64,000 nucleotides of DNA from Amborella trichopoda (GCF_000471905.2 NW_006499973.1:5281046-5345045); one strand, 5' to 3'; numbered from the stretch's first letter, positions 34,441 to 46,449 are shown. Program-made: numbers and translations. Notes: generated by a model not told the origin, from the sequence alone.

Positions 34441-36811
34441 CGGAAGTGAGTCCTTGAACTTAGTCTGATGGTTGAGTCTTCTTATAAAACTCCTAAAGTA
34501 AAGAATCTTCTAAGGGGAGGAGCGCTTGGCACCAATGAATTTACTAGGGAGAGTCTGGCTAAGGGTGAACCCATTTGGTTGACAAAACCAATATGAAACT
34601 GGAGTGGCCCCTTAATGTCTCACCTACCCAGCTCGTTTTGAGGTCCGGGAAGGCAATGATGAGAATGTCAGTATTGAAGAAGGGGTGGTCAGCCTTCATT
34701 GCATGCATAGGAATGTGGCTTCTGAAGAGAACTTGCCCACATTGGGGAAGAGTATGGTGAAGACAAAGGGGTTGATATGGTCTTCTACTAGTCTTCAGGT
34801 GTAAGGAGAGCACCAGTATTTGAAGGGGTACTCTTCTTGGACCATCAAGGTGCTAGGATTGTACAGAGGTATTCTTGAGCGTGCCTCTCTATTAGCAGCC
34901 GTGTAGTGTTCAAGCACCTATTACGACCGATGCTCGGATACCATCAAAGTATTACTAGCGACATTGAGTCATGCTAGCAATACATGGCTCCTCGGTCATG
35001 GTAAAGCAGGGATCTCCTTGCTAGATCTTCACTTCAACGGTGAGCTTCTGCTTATAGGCGCGATGCGATGTATGACGAGTTTGTGCCTCAGAACTCAATA
35101 ATTTTTTGTGGTGTCCACCTTGGGGAAGAGGAGCCACCTGCTGGTCTTCAAGAGATTTTTGAGTTTTATCAGCTGCTTTACTCCAAATCTAGCTATGGTC
35201 ATGTGACCTTTGCTGAATGGATGAAATTCTTTTGCGGGGATTACCCCGAGGAAGTTGGTCCAGTTATTCAAGAAAAAAGGGAAAGCAACTGCGAAGGGGA
35301 TGCCTCCAATCTATCAGTCCTAGACCAGTGATAATTGCCTCATTTTAGCGGCCTCTTTGGCTTTATTCTTGTGCAAGTTTGTTCTCCCTAGGGGAGCCGA
35401 TACAATCCATCCAAGCATGCTCTATGTGGCTTGGGACATGGCAAGGGGACGCCAGTATGCTCTTACACTACCAGTCCTATGCAGCATCTATCATGGACTG
35501 GGAACCATCTCGAGGGGGAAGGCCTACAAAGGCAAGGAAGGGGGCAATGGCCTTATTGGAGGCGAAGCTTTCCCTGGGGACTTCAAGATGTCATTTCCCA
35601 TTCATTATGTGAACAGGTGACTAGGAGCCTATTTCCCCACCACTTATGTCAGAAATCTAGGCATGGGGGAGAAGATGTGCCCCTTCTTAATGAGCCCGGG
35701 GGATGCTCATAACTTGTTTGGGAATGAAACTTCCAGCATGCGTTGAGTCCCATTTTCGGTCAGTGGCCATACGGATCAGGCTTTTATCGATGAGATGGGT
35801 AAAGATCTGGATGGTGCTCCTATTACCATCAAGGAGCTCATGTTCATCTTGAGCATTAGAGGGGGAGTTTTGCCCCCTATAGAGCCCAGCTCGAAGGGTA
35901 CTTCCCCCATCGTTTCGCTCGTCAGCACGGGTTGGATCAAGGCTGCTCCTTCTTTGTATTCTTCGAGAAGTGTCACGGCAGAGTGAACACAAGGAAGAAG
36001 GAAGAGCTAGGGACTCTTCAAGAATCGTGGCGGCTAGAGCAGATTTGCATCGCATGGTCCACATGTTTGGAGATGCTAGAGGTTAACCAATATGTGGTAC
36101 TGCACTTTAGTAGAAACGTCTAGGCGACCGAAGCCTATGCACACTGATGGAGGATTACCAGCTAAGGATACTGGGAAGCTGTTCACCCTCAAAACGGGGA
36201 GAATTACAGCTGGCGCCAAGATACTAAAGAAAGGAAGATCATCAACACTCCCCCTCTTGGCGAGGTCTTTGACTTGGACTACCCCTGAAACTGGCAAGCT
36301 CTTGAGATACCCTGAGAGATAGCAGTAGATGACTCTTCACCACAGCATCTTGCCATGCAGAAGAAGACGGGGAGGCTTTTTGACAACCTCACCTCTATAT
36401 TTTAATGGAGGGATGGTTGAAAGGTCTTTAGTCATGAAGGGCGCCCAATTCAAGACTTCAACGCACTGATAAAGAGCTGCCCACACAGTGCTTTGCAAGG
36501 TGTTCTGAGACGACTGCTCATTCCCCGGCAAGAGGAAAGAAAAGGAAGGGTGCTGCCCCTACCGACACTCAAGCACCACCTCGGGTTGTCTGACCTGGTC
36601 CAAAATGCAGGAGTGTGAAACTTCCAATCATTCTAGAATCAGCAGATAGCTCGTCACCTTCTGCCTCCTCAGATTCATTAGCTGCTCCTTCCGAGTCACT
36701 CTCTGCCCTTTCTCCATCATCTTCAACTTCTCCTGAGTTGTTTTCTACCTCTTCAGAGACTGAGGTAGATGAATCTTTCCCCATCATCATTTCTTCTGAT
36801 ACAGAGGGGAC
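34441..36811 (+). pseudogene. Plant mobile domain (PMD) gene, 5' part, split by element CD
   Basis: Broken plus-strand frames spell a PMD (aminotransferase-like plant mobile domain, the MAIN/MAIL1-type family often carried by transposons). From about 34830: WTIKVLGLYRGILERASL; then NTWLLGHGKAGISLLDLHFNG, continuing in frame to YDEFVP at 35071; then, after a stop at 35329, LALFLCKFVLPRGADTIHPS with ARGRQYALTLPVLCSIYHGLGTI (35357-35500), the most diagnostic segment; then HRFARQHGLDQG near 35910. The part 36615-36811 is a Ser/Glu/Asp-rich tail. Several stops and frameshifts are present. The frame resumes after CD at 56178. The function of PMD proteins in transposons is unknown; host relatives affect silencing and meristem maintenance. 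Confidence 0.75.
36807..36811 (+). other. Left target-site duplication of element CD
   Basis: GGGAC directly before the TGTTTGAACG of the 5' LTR. The right copy at 56173-56177 is TGGAC, one mismatch in five. Confidence 0.75.
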
Positions 36812-38109
36812 TGTTTGAACGTATTTGTCATCACCTTAGTCCCTAGTAGGAAGCAGGTCAATAAAGCCTATGAAACAATGGAAAATTCCCGAATGTCTCA
36901 TAATGGCCCCAGAATTGCTCAAGATTATTATTAGCACTTCAAAAGACCACCTGCCAAGTTTCGTCACGATCAAACATGTCTAAGGCAGTAAACACAAAGA
37001 AACAGTTTTCGAAAAGGTGGCCTCTTGTGCCCGAAAACGGGCCCCACAACAAGAGCTACATTTTCAGTGTCTCAAATAACTATGGGGACTACTACCATTG
37101 GATCCGGTATGGGTCAAGTTTTGTCTTGATCAGACAATCCAGAACAAAGATATGAGCAAACATTGAAAAAGAGAGGTCACACACTATTCCCGTATGGCCT
37201 CACTACACTAAAACACCATTAAAGGTGGCTATTTTTACAGTCACGGGAAGTCACTTTCGGGGCTCGTAACTCACTCATTCCAAATCAGATCGCTCCCAAA
37301 TTTGGTAAGCGTATTCATCTCATAAAGACGAACAACTAGATATGTGGCATGTCCCGAGACGATATCCGAGCAAGGAGAAAAGGTCGAGAGAATTTGCTGA
37401 TCCGTGAAGAAATTGTAGAAAATTCAATAGTGACATGCCTTGCTCGATGAACCAAATCACGATACCTGCACAACGGATCGACGTAAGACCAATTCCATTG
37501 TGTGCGTAAGGTTCAGGGCTACCATTGGACCGAACCTCGCACGTAACAGATGGTCAAATTTCATGCACGAAGCTGATGAATGTACTAAAATTTCGTCCGC
37601 TGGATTCTAAAGTTCGACCAAAACTCAAAAGTTGTGAAATCTTTGTTCGGGTTCCAAATCGTGTTTCGATTGTTGCCACGCGATCGTTGATCATTTTTTA
37701 TTACATGCTTATTACGCTGTGACGAAGAAATCACATAAAAACATTAAGGAAAGACCGCACTATCGATCTGAAGTTTTCAAGAATCAAACAAATTTCAAGT
37801 CTTGTGAAGATGACTCAAAAACATGATTCATGGCTTGAAGTTAGTATCAAAACAATCGCCATGTCGAGCCCTACAAGAAAACAACAATATTTCGATCAAA
37901 CGGGCATCGGAACAACCTCGGGTCAGCCACGAAAGATCACAAAGGTTCTCGGGCAGCCATAGGGACTGTTTTGGAATTCACACATTGTTAGACAGGGGCA
38001 AAACATTCTTTTTGCACCCATTTTTAGAATTTCTTTTAATTCAATTGAATCTTAATTTTCAAAAATTAGATTTAATTATGATCAATTCACCCATTTTTTG
38101 GCACAACTC

Positions 38110-38202
38110 TATATAAACAGACACTGCTTCATTGCAAAAAGACAACATGCAAACCCCCCACCACCTCTCTGTCTTGAGTGGATTCTTTGAAGATTCAATA
38201 AA
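38110..38202 (+). promoter_or_regulatory. LTR C promoter core (TATA box, AATAAA)
   Basis: TATATAAA at 38110-38117 and AATAAA at 38197-38202, with the same order and similar spacing as in LTRs A and D. Confidence 0.6.
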
Positions 38203-38364
38203 AATTTCAATTTGTTGCTTGAGACTATGAGTACGTCTTGGAAAGAGAGAGGAGAGAGAAGAAAATGGTCGGGACCCTTCCGACAGGTAACTTTCTCTCT
38301 CCTCCCCTCTCTATTTCTCTCTTTATCTCTTCTCTCTTCTCTTTCTCTCTCTTTCTCTCTCTTC

Positions 38365-38905
38365 TTCTGTCAACTGGTGAGACCTAGCACCGGTTGGTCT
38401 CCTCTCTTTTCGTTTATCAGTTGGTGAGACCTACTGAGTCTTGGTCTCCTCTCTCTTCATCTACTAGTCGGCAAGACCTAGCGTTGATTGGCTTTCTCTC
38501 TTCTTCTGTCAACTGGCGAGACCTAACACCGGTTGGTCCCCTCTCTCTTCGTCTATCAGTTGGAGAGACCTAGCGCCGATTGGTCCCCTCTCTCTTCGTC
38601 TATCAGTCGTCGAGACTTAGCACCGGTTGGTCTCTTCTCTCTTCTTCTACCAGTCAATGAGACCTAACACCGGTTGGTCTCTTATCTCTCCTTCTACTAG
38701 TCGGTGAGACCTAGCACTGGTTGGTCTCCTCTCTCTTCTTCTATCAGTCGCCAAGGCCTAGAGCCAACTGGTTTTCCCTCTTTTCTTTTATCAGTTGCGA
38801 GACCAAGCAACAGTCGACTCCCTTCTTCTCTTCTCATCTGACACAGTCGGTGAAGCTTAACATCAACTACTTCCTCTCTCTCCTATCTCTTGAAATAGTC
38901 GATGA
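38365..38905 (+). repeat. GAGACCTAGC minisatellite in LTR C
   Basis: About ten units: TCAGTCGGTGAGACCTAGC, a CCGGTTGGTC core and a TCCTCTCTCTTCTTCTA spacer, period roughly 47-50. Fewer units than in LTR A. The final units have the CAGTCGG(T)GAAGC and AGTCGATGATGTC variants also seen at the end of the A and D arrays. Confidence 0.9.
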
Positions 38906-39943
38906 TGTCTAGCATCGACTGCATCTCCTCTTCCTTCTTCTCTCTCCTTCCGTCTATCCCCTTCCTCTCCTTAACCATTCCTCTGCTGCTCTCTCATTCG
39001 ACAAAGGGGGATTGAGGTTAGCATCTTATGGCAGTTCTTTCGTCTAGCCGTATGTTGTTGTGCCAGGTTCACTTGACCCGCTTTACTGCCACGATAGACC
39101 GACCATCTTGCCTAGCTAATCGATATTGGCAATAATGTCTAGCAAGTATCCCGTGAACCGGTCTAAGTTACTTAGCCTATTTTGCCACCACGCTACGTCA
39201 ATTATCCACCCGTCTAGTCCTTGCCTTGACCTTCTTGCTCGGTTGAATTCTTCTCTTGCCCCCGTCTTTCTTTCTTCTTCTTGAATGCGCATGCTTGTGT
39301 ACGCTCATCAAAGAGGAAAAGGGTGAGGTCTGACCCACTTGTCCCATAACCTTTGCCAAATATGTAGAAAGCAAAAAATAAGAAGAATACGAGTGTAATA
39401 ATTCTAAAATTCCAAAAAAAAAAAAGGGGAAAACTTTTAATAAGTGATGGTTCGTATGAGCATGATGGTCCTTAGGGACCATCACTACATTCAAAATCTT
39501 TCGGTTGAGTTTCTTTTGTTTGCCCCTGCCTTGCCACGTCCAGTGGACGTGGGCTTTAAGCATATAAGGGGTAATATAACGATTACACCTCGTGTATGAG
39601 GTGTAACTTAATAAAATATTATAATAAGGTGTCGTAAGAGTTTAAATACGAGAGGCGAGGACTCCCACCCTAGAAAACTTCTGAGATCTTTCTCTCTCTG
39701 GTCGAAACACAGTGAGCTCCTCCCCCTAGCCGAATTTTTTTCGGAAGCTCCCTCTCAAATATTTTAGGTAAGTGACTTCATTATCTTGAAAAATAATCCT
39801 TTTTTTAAAAAAATGAAATGAAATAGTTATTTCTGCTTATTATCATGAATTTTAGGCGTGATAAATTTTATGCGCAAGTGACCTCATTATTTTGAAAAAT
39901 AATCTTTTTAATAAAATTATAATATTAGAAATTTTAAATACTG

Positions 39944-40015
39944 NNNNNNNNNNNNNNNNNNNNNNNNNNNNNNNNNNNNNNNNNNNNNNNNNNNNNNNNN
40001 NNNNNNNNNNNNNNN
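39944..40015. other. Assembly gap (72 N)
   Basis: A run of N inside the solo LTR, next to its tandem units, so unit number there is uncertain. Confidence 1.
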
Positions 40016-40016
40016 T

Positions 40017-40200
40017 TAAGTATGTAAGTGGACTCATTCTGTTCACCGGTGAGGTTTAAGTGGACCTATCAGGGACGTCAGTAGGAATTAAGTGGACTCA
40101 TCCGGTACGTCGGTGAGGTATAAGTGGACCTGTAGGGATTAAGTGGACCTATGTGGAACATCGATAGGGATTAAGTGGACCCATCAGGACGCTGATGGGG
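40017..40200. repeat. ~35-40-bp tandem units in the solo LTR
   Basis: Units with TTAAGTGGACTCAT or TAAGTGGACCTAT, followed by GGTACGTCGGTGAGG-type sequence. At least five are visible after the gap. Confidence 0.8.
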
Positions 40201-40931
40201 TATATAGGTGACCTACTTGGGATGCCAGTAGGGTAATTTTGTGGAATCTTTTGAATTATGCACTGCCGTTAAAATGTTATATGCATTTCAATCATTGGAT
40301 TATGTTTAATTGTGCATTTCTGAAAGTGAAATTGTTATCTATAAATTCTTGTGCTCGCATTATTTTTAATTGACCTCCATTTTGAAAGTTTGTTTATATC
40401 TTTCATCAATGATTATTTTTAGGATTATGATGATCACTTACTGAGTAGCTAAACTCATCAAACTATGGTAAATATTTCTCAAGATAACTGCGGTTTCATT
40501 TTGAGTGCTCGCCAGGATCAACTTTGGAAGATATTGTAGTTGTGCCTAAGCTTTCTTTTGTTACTTTGTAAGAATTCGCCACTGTAAATTTGTCCTATCA
40601 AGAGATGTATATATGTTTTGACTGTCACATCTCAGGAATAACAGTATTGTAAATTCTTGGGGTGTGACAACGAGCCAAGGGAAGCGATTCTGGTCCAGTT
40701 TCATTACTAGAGGGCTTTCTTCGTGATCTAAGAGGGCTCCTAGGTGAGTTAGCCCGAGTAAGTCCCGAATCCACCTTTTAAAATTCCTCTCTCGTCGGTT
40801 GATAACACCTGCCCTTGTTTTTGAATGAGTTTCCCGAGCGAGCGATCTCACAAACGTCCCAGGTTTTCCCCCAAACGAGCCGCCCAATCCCCCAAGGATC
40901 TAGAGGGCGAGATCGAGGCACCTAACCAGCT

Positions 40932-40950
40932 TGACGAATCCACCGGGGAC
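40932..40950 (+). other. Primer binding site of element CD (decayed)
   Basis: TGACGAATCCACCGGGGAC, three bases after the LTR end, differing from the A copy at a few positions that look like C-to-T or G-to-A type decay and one C for T. Confidence 0.75.
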
Positions 40951-42480
40951 TTACTATGCCTTAGTCAGATCGTTCTTGTTTGGCAAGTTTCTCCTTTATC
41001 TGCTTTCATCATCTTTCCACATTCACTTATGGCTGCTGGGTTCTATAACCCATTCATTCGGATCAGGGATTTTCTTATCCCCTTATTCGAGAGTGTCCCT
41101 AGGGAACAAGGACCTTTGACTTCGTTCCCAACCATCCTCTTGAGCAAAGACCCCTTGTTTAGCTCCCAGGTCTTAACCTGGACCTGTGTGAGGAGGGACT
41201 TGAAGGTCCTTCACTCCCCATATCTTCGCTCTGGTGGAAATTCCACCAAGGCGCCTTGCATGAGCGACATTTATGTTGCCCCACACAGCATGCACGCAGC
41301 CACCGACGAGTCACTTATCGGTCATGTTTCTGAGGTACGCCGGAAGGCTGCCCAGTCTCTTTCTACAAAAGACAAGTGAGTTGCCATTGCTTTTGTGGGT
41401 AACGATAAGGCTATCCCCACATTACTACATCAGAGGTCTTTATCCCTAGAGGCTCAACACAGAGAGGTGGAAACCTCGTGGTCTCCACCCCTGACACACA
41501 CCACAAGACTCGTGGGTCACCCACTCGAGTCGCCCTATGGGGACACCCCTTTTGTTACCTCAAGTCCTTGTCCAGAATCGAACCTTCCAAGGCTAGACCT
41601 CACTACCCATCACATGCCACTCATGTGCATCTCACTACTCGAGTACACAAGAGACGACCTCGATGTCGTCTTCATATGCACACACAAGCACACCCTGTAA
41701 GGGGCATGTCTGCACCTGTTCTCTTACAGACACCTGTTGGTAGTTCTCGGCCTCTTAAGGCCAGCTCACCTGCACGAGCCCGGGTGGACCCCCAGGTCCC
41801 TCAAGATCCTTCTTCAAGGGGTGCACACGCGTCGCCATCTCAAGCCTTCCCTCGTTCCCGACTCGAGCCTCCTCATGAGTCAACCCTACTCCCGCTCGCT
41901 CCTTCTTCATCGAGCAAGAACCTTCACTCTTGGTACTCGAAGGTTTTCCCCAAGAGTACCATCCTGAACCAGCCTCAACACTTTGGTCATGTCTTTGGAG
42001 CTCATAAGAGAGCTCAAGGCATGGACCTCACAGAAGATCGAGTCCTTCATTTCCCTCGGCCCAAGATGACATCAGTTCCTGACCCTCATCCTTTGCCATG
42101 TGACAGCTCACTCTTGTGCAAGAAGATTTGAGCAACCGTGACCTATATCGCAATTTTAGCAAGAGGTTCATCAAACCCTCAAGGCTAAGCGCGATAGAGG
42201 CCTGCAAATTTTGACTAGGGAGGTGACGAAGGCAGTTAAAGCACCCGATTGTGACGACCCTCTTCAGCTAAATCCCTTCTACCCCCATCAGACGATGAAG
42301 CCTGAAGAAGATATCTATTAGCCCTGTGTTGTGGTTACTGTTGCAGAAGAAGACCCAGCCACTCAACAACCACGGTCCCAAGACCATCATGAACTGGCTC
42401 CCTAGCCACGGTCCCGAGACGGTCGAGAATCGGGTCAAACGCTATATGCATACAAAAGTCGAGTTTAGTTAGGGCATGTT
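40951..42480 (+). pseudogene. Leader of CD with remnant extra ORF before gag
   Basis: Collinear with the A leader. Frame 40825-41379 includes VRRDLKVLHSPYLRSGGNST, matching RRDLNVPHSPSLRSGGNST in A. Frame 41478-42131 (217 codons) carries HPVRGMSAPVLLQTPVGSSR, KASSPARARVDPQVPQDPSS and RGAHASPS, matching H (HPVRNRLPPTPLQTPAQSSQ..., minus strand) and, in part, A. Pro/Ser/Arg-rich, no recognised domain. It ends about 350 bases before gag. This is the position of ORF1 in Ogre elements. Confidence 0.5.
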
Positions 42481-42489
42481 GACCCCTTA

Positions 42490-44301
42490 TTGACTGACCT
42501 ACCACGTACGACTTGTCAAACTCGCAAGCCTTCAGCTGCCACTAACATTGACCTCCTTAGAGAAACAGTCAGCGTAATGGTTGTAAGCGAGCCTGGTGAT
42601 GTGCAAGAAGATCGCATAAAGAAGTTTGAGGATATGGTGCGTGCAATGATGGAGAAGATAGACCGTATTGACACTGCACTCCAGTCGGCTAACGATGAGG
42701 TCAATTCCCATCACTCTGATGGTAAACCTCCATGGCAGCCTCCTTCATCTACCTCACAGGACAATTCTATCCCTCATCTGATCTCTCGGTCTGATGTTGA
42801 CGCTATGGTCACGCATAGCCTAAAGAACATGAAAATTCCAAGTATACTAGGGGCAACGCCTTATCAAAGACCATACCCCTCTTATATTGATCAAGTCTCG
42901 TTCCCCTCAGACTATAAGAAAGGGAAGTTTCCTCTATTCAGTGGAACCACCTCCCTAAACCAGCATATCGCCCACTTCCAAGCAGCATGTCGAGAAATGG
43001 TAGCTAACGGGAGACTTCATCTCCGCCAGTTCGTCGAGACCCTTGATGGATCAGCATTTCAATGGTATGCCTGACTTCCACCAAACTCGGTGCATACATG
43101 GGAGGAGATGGAGAAACAGTTCTATCAACACTTCTATGAGGTCCAAAGAGAGATTCCAACCATCGAGCTTCTCACCCTGACTCAAGACCCCGATGAGCCT
43201 ATAGATCAGTTCATATCAAGATGGAGAAACTTGGCTTCCCTCCATCCTAATCCTATGCTTGAGAAGGAAGCAATCCAAACTTACGTGCGGAATATGCGAC
43301 CTGAGATTGCTCTACATGTCGAGGCCTTCAATCTGACCTTGGTGTCAGATTTGATCTCCAAATCAGTCGGCATATAAATTTTGTCATGCCATCATGGTGC
43401 GACACGTCAACCATCTACAAGTTCAGCAAATAACCGGGGCAATGGTAGCTCTCACAATAACACACAGGGCAACCAATAAAAAGGGGTGATCAGTGCAGCT
43501 GTCATGGTCACTGATTCAAAGAAGGCTTCCCCCCAAACCTTGGACCTCTCTAAAGGGATAACCGCTGCAACTGTAACACCCCAGGCTAGCAAGCAATAAC
43601 CATCGTACAATAGGGTACCTCCACCAGCCAACTTTGATAAGAAGGATTATCTCTCCAGGCATAGGAATAACATCTATCCCTTCGAGAAGGAATGGGTCCC
43701 TGCGTTGTTCCAGTTATTATTGGAGCAAAAAATGATCCAGCTTCCAGAAATCAAGTTCCTCAAGCAATCTGGCCTCAATGATCAGGTGAATTATTGTGCT
43801 TAACATCAGAGGATTAATCATCCTATGGATGATTGCTACACACTGAAGGACATCATTGAGGCCCTAATTCAGAAGGGTCAGATAAAGATCGAAGACCTAA
43901 AGAAGGCCTTCGGGGCAGCTGAGGCCTGCTATGTTGTAACCATCCAAGAGGAGGATGAAGTGCCTAGAATTCTCTACACCTTCTTCATTATAATGCTTCA
44001 GGAAAGCATAATCACACAAAAGCAGGCAAGGCAACCCCATCGCCTTGTTAAGGGGATTCAAGATCGTTGGTGTCCATACCATCAGATAAGAGGTCATTAC
44101 TTATCAAAATGCACAACATTCCTTGACATATTCGTAAAGAAGATGCGAGAATATCAAGAATTCTACAATCTTCCCATAAGTGATCCTCAAATCATTCCCT
44201 CGTTGGGGCAAGAAGATCTCACAAGGCAGGACCTTCCCATCAATGACTCGGACCCTGCGAAACCCTTAACTTCCCAACCATGGATGATCTACTATGGCTG
44301 A
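42490..44301 (+). pseudogene. gag of element CD
   Basis: 42490-43074 starts MTDLPRTTCQTRKPSAATNID and covers the coiled region (DRIKKFEDMVRAMMEKIDRID) and the start of the capsid core, ending at a stop inside QWYA*LPP. 43090-43377 continues it (TWEEMEKQFYQHFYEVQREIP, FISRWRNLASLHPNP). 43790-44301 contains a degenerate knuckle (NYCA*HQRINHPMDDCYTLKD) and then CPYHQIRGHYLSKC, a C-x2-H-x4-H-x4-C-type knuckle. It ends in SQPWMIYYG. At least three stops interrupt it. Homologous to A and H gag. Confidence 0.85.
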
Positions 44302-44513
44302 AGCAGACTCAAGTCTTTGAAGTGAGAAGTAGTTTGTCAACCTAAGGTTGTTCGCCAGCTCAGTGAGATGAATCACACAGACGGACACCAAGGGCTGCTA
44401 GCCGAAGAAATAAGATCACTTAACCCACAGTTGAGTAGGAATTTCTCAGACCACTTCCTCCATTGCCAACTTTGAAAGAAAACTGAGACGTCTTAGCTTG
44501 GCAGTATCATGAG

Positions 44514-45170
44514 ATGCTTGGGTTAGACCCTCACATAGCAGTTCACCATCTCGGCATCGATCCAACTATCAAACCAGTTAAACAGAAGTTGAGAAGGTTC
44601 AGGCCTGAGCTCGAGATGCAGATAAACGTCGAGATAACCAAGCTCAGACAAGCAGGTTTCATCGGTGAAGTCAAATACCCAAAATGGCTAGCAAATGTCG
44701 TTCCAGTCAAGAAAAAGAATGGTCAAATCAGAGTGTGTATTGACTTTCACGATTTGAACACCGCATGTCCTAAAGATGACTTTCTGTTGCCATTCCTTGA
44801 GATGCTCATCAACTCTACAGCTCACTGCCAGATCTTCTCCTTCATTAACGGATACTCCGAGTATAATCAAATAAGGATGGCTCCTGAAGATGAAGAGGCC
44901 ACCGCATTCTTAACTCCAAAAGGGGTATTTTGTTACACAATGATGCCTTTTGGATTAAAGAATGCTGGGGCCACATATCGAGAGCAATGATGACCATTTT
45001 CAAAGACATGATACACAAAGAGGTGGAGTGTTATGTAAAATCTGAGGAGAAGGATGCTCACATGAAGGACCTTGAAAAAGTATTTGAGAAACTACGTCTT
45101 CATCAACTTAAGATGAACCTGCTGAAATGCTCTTTTAGCATGCACTCCAGATAATTCTTGAGGTTCATCA
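44514..45170 (+). pseudogene. Reverse transcriptase of element CD (catalytic residues lost)
   Basis: 44514-44990 holds the RT fingers: HHLGIDPTIKPVKQKLRRF, WLANVVPVKKKNGQIRVCID, LNTACPKDDFLLP. Motif A reads FSFINGYSEYNQIRM, with Asn for the catalytic Asp, followed by FLTPKGVFCYTMMPFGLKNA. After a frameshift, 44930-45154 gives ECYVKSEEKDAHMKDLEKVF, where relatives have YVDD and a few residues before VKSEEKDAH: the two motif C aspartates are deleted. Both changes abolish polymerase activity. Only about 210 bases separate it from gag, so no protease domain is encoded. Confidence 0.88.
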
Positions 45171-45179
45171 TCAGACATC

Positions 45180-45670
45180 GAGGGCTTTAAGTTGAGTTGG
45201 TTAAGATCACGGCAATCCAAGAAATGTCGTCACCCACTACACGTCGAGAACTGCACTCTCTTCATGGGCAAGTGGCATACATTCGCAGGTTCATCTCGAA
45301 CCTCTAAGGTCATTGTAAACCCTTTGCACATCTGCTAAAGAAAGATACCCCATTCATCTAGGATGAAGCATGTCAGGCAGCCCTTGATGACATCAAGAAT
45401 TATTTGCTCAACCCTCTAGTGCTCTCTACACCAGTATTGGGGAAACCCCTCATTCTGTATGTGATTGCTTTAGACGAGTCACTCAGAGCATTGTTGGCAC
45501 AAAACAATGAAGAGGGAAATAAGACTGCATTATATTACCTCAGCCGTAGGATACAAGGAGCAGAGAAGAACTATCCCCTATTGAGAAAATGTGTCTGGCT
45601 CTGATCTTTGTAGTATAAAAACTCCGTCATTACTTGCTTGGTCATGAAGTGAAACTTCTATCAAAAGCTG
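45180..45670 (+). pseudogene. RT connection and classical RNase H of element CD
   Basis: The thumb/connection motif is visible in broken frames near 45230-45300 (a GQVAYIRRFIS-like segment). 45404-45604 reads LGKPLILYVIALDESLRALL, then TALYYLSRRIQGAEKNYPLL, the RNase H core, with the usual catalytic Asp (LYLA/LYVxxxD) not clearly kept. A degraded tail with HYLLGHEVKLLSKADPVKFL follows. Confidence 0.75.
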
Positions 45671-45719
45671 ATCCCGTAAAATTTCTCATGACACGTCCAT
45701 ATTTGTCGGGACGCCTTGC

Positions 45720-46260
45720 CAAGTGAGCATTATTGCTGATGGAGTTTGATGTCACATATGTCCCACAAAAGGCCATCATGGGCCAGGCCTTGGCTGACTT
45801 TCTAGCAACAGACGCTGTGTCGACTGAATCTCCTCTATCAAGCGACCTCCATGATGAAGAAGTATTATGTGTGGGAATTATGCTTTGACGGAGCCTTCCA
45901 ATCGACACTAGAAGGCGTCGGAGTCGTATTCTTGACTCTTACAAGAGGAATACTGCCACTTTCTTTCTCTCTTGCTCAAGCCGATTCTCATAATGAAGCA
46001 GAATATCAGGCCATTATAATCGAACTCGAGATAGCTTTCAATCTCGACTTGGAGCAACTCAAGATCTATCGTGACTCTGAGTTTGTTATCCGACAGCTCA
46101 AAGGGATTTATGATGTAAGAAAAGACACCTCAAGCCTTATCACGATACTGCAAAATTGTATATGGCCGAATTCGAAGACGTATCTTTGAGTCACATTCCC
46201 AGGAGGCTAAATTCGCAGGATGATGCACTTGTGAAACTCGGCGCTACAACTTAGTTATCC
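45720..46260 (+). pseudogene. Archaeal-type second RNase H of element CD
   Basis: Frame 45851-46189 gives WELCFDGAFQSTLEGVGVVF, ADSHNEAEYQAIIIELEIA and LKIYRDSEFVIRQLKG. These provide the catalytic Asp, Glu and Asp of the aRH fold in their usual spacing. Preceding broken frames carry the classical RNase H tail (YVPQKAIMGQALADFLA). A second RNase H between the first one and integrase is the diagnostic feature of the Tat/Ogre lineage. Confidence 0.85.
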
Positions 46261-46449
46261 TCATCAATACCCACGCTTGTTCAAGTGACAGAATGAAGAC
46301 ACATCGAGCTGAGAACTGAAGTCGAAGCGGAAGACGAGAGAAATATCTTCCCCGAGTGTCCTCCTTATCCATTTGGAGCACTTCTTTCGGCCAAAGAAGT
46401 AACCAAGACCGAACAAGAAATAGCACAAAGTTGAGGATCTAAGGGTCAA

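Larger units (their letters stand above)
39394..40669 (+). mobile_element. Solo LTR inserted in the 5' LTR of CD
   Basis: Runs TGTAATAATTC ... GGGGTGTGACA, TG...CA ends, flanked by a perfect 5-bp duplication ACGAG (39389-39393 and 40670-40674). LTRs A and D run straight through this point (AATACGAGCCAAGG), so the empty site is in the window. There is no internal region. It contains ~35-40-bp units of TTAAGTGGAC(C/T)CAT (40017-40200) and a 72-base gap. The ends resemble chromovirus LTRs, and it is unrelated in sequence to F. Orientation is given as TG...CA on the plus strand and is not otherwise proven. Confidence 0.88.
36812..40928 (+). mobile_element. 5' LTR of element CD (with solo LTR inside)
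   Basis: Starts TGTTTGAACG, ends CTAACCA, followed by a decayed PBS. It spans 4117 bases, but 1281 of these are a later solo LTR plus its target duplication, leaving about 2.84 kb, close to the 2.90 kb of the 3' LTR. Over the first 200 bases it matches the 3' LTR (for example ATTGCTCAAGAT, AGCACTTCAAAAGACCAC and GTGGCCTCT) better than LTR A, so C and D are the pair. TATA at 38110-38117, AATAAA at 38197-38202, minisatellite 38365-38905. Confidence 0.88.

Noticed and set aside
36569..36790. Acidic minus-strand frame (Glu/Ser-rich, 73 codons)
   Set aside because: Antisense of the Ser-rich tail of the PMD gene, whose sense frame is supported by continuity across CD.
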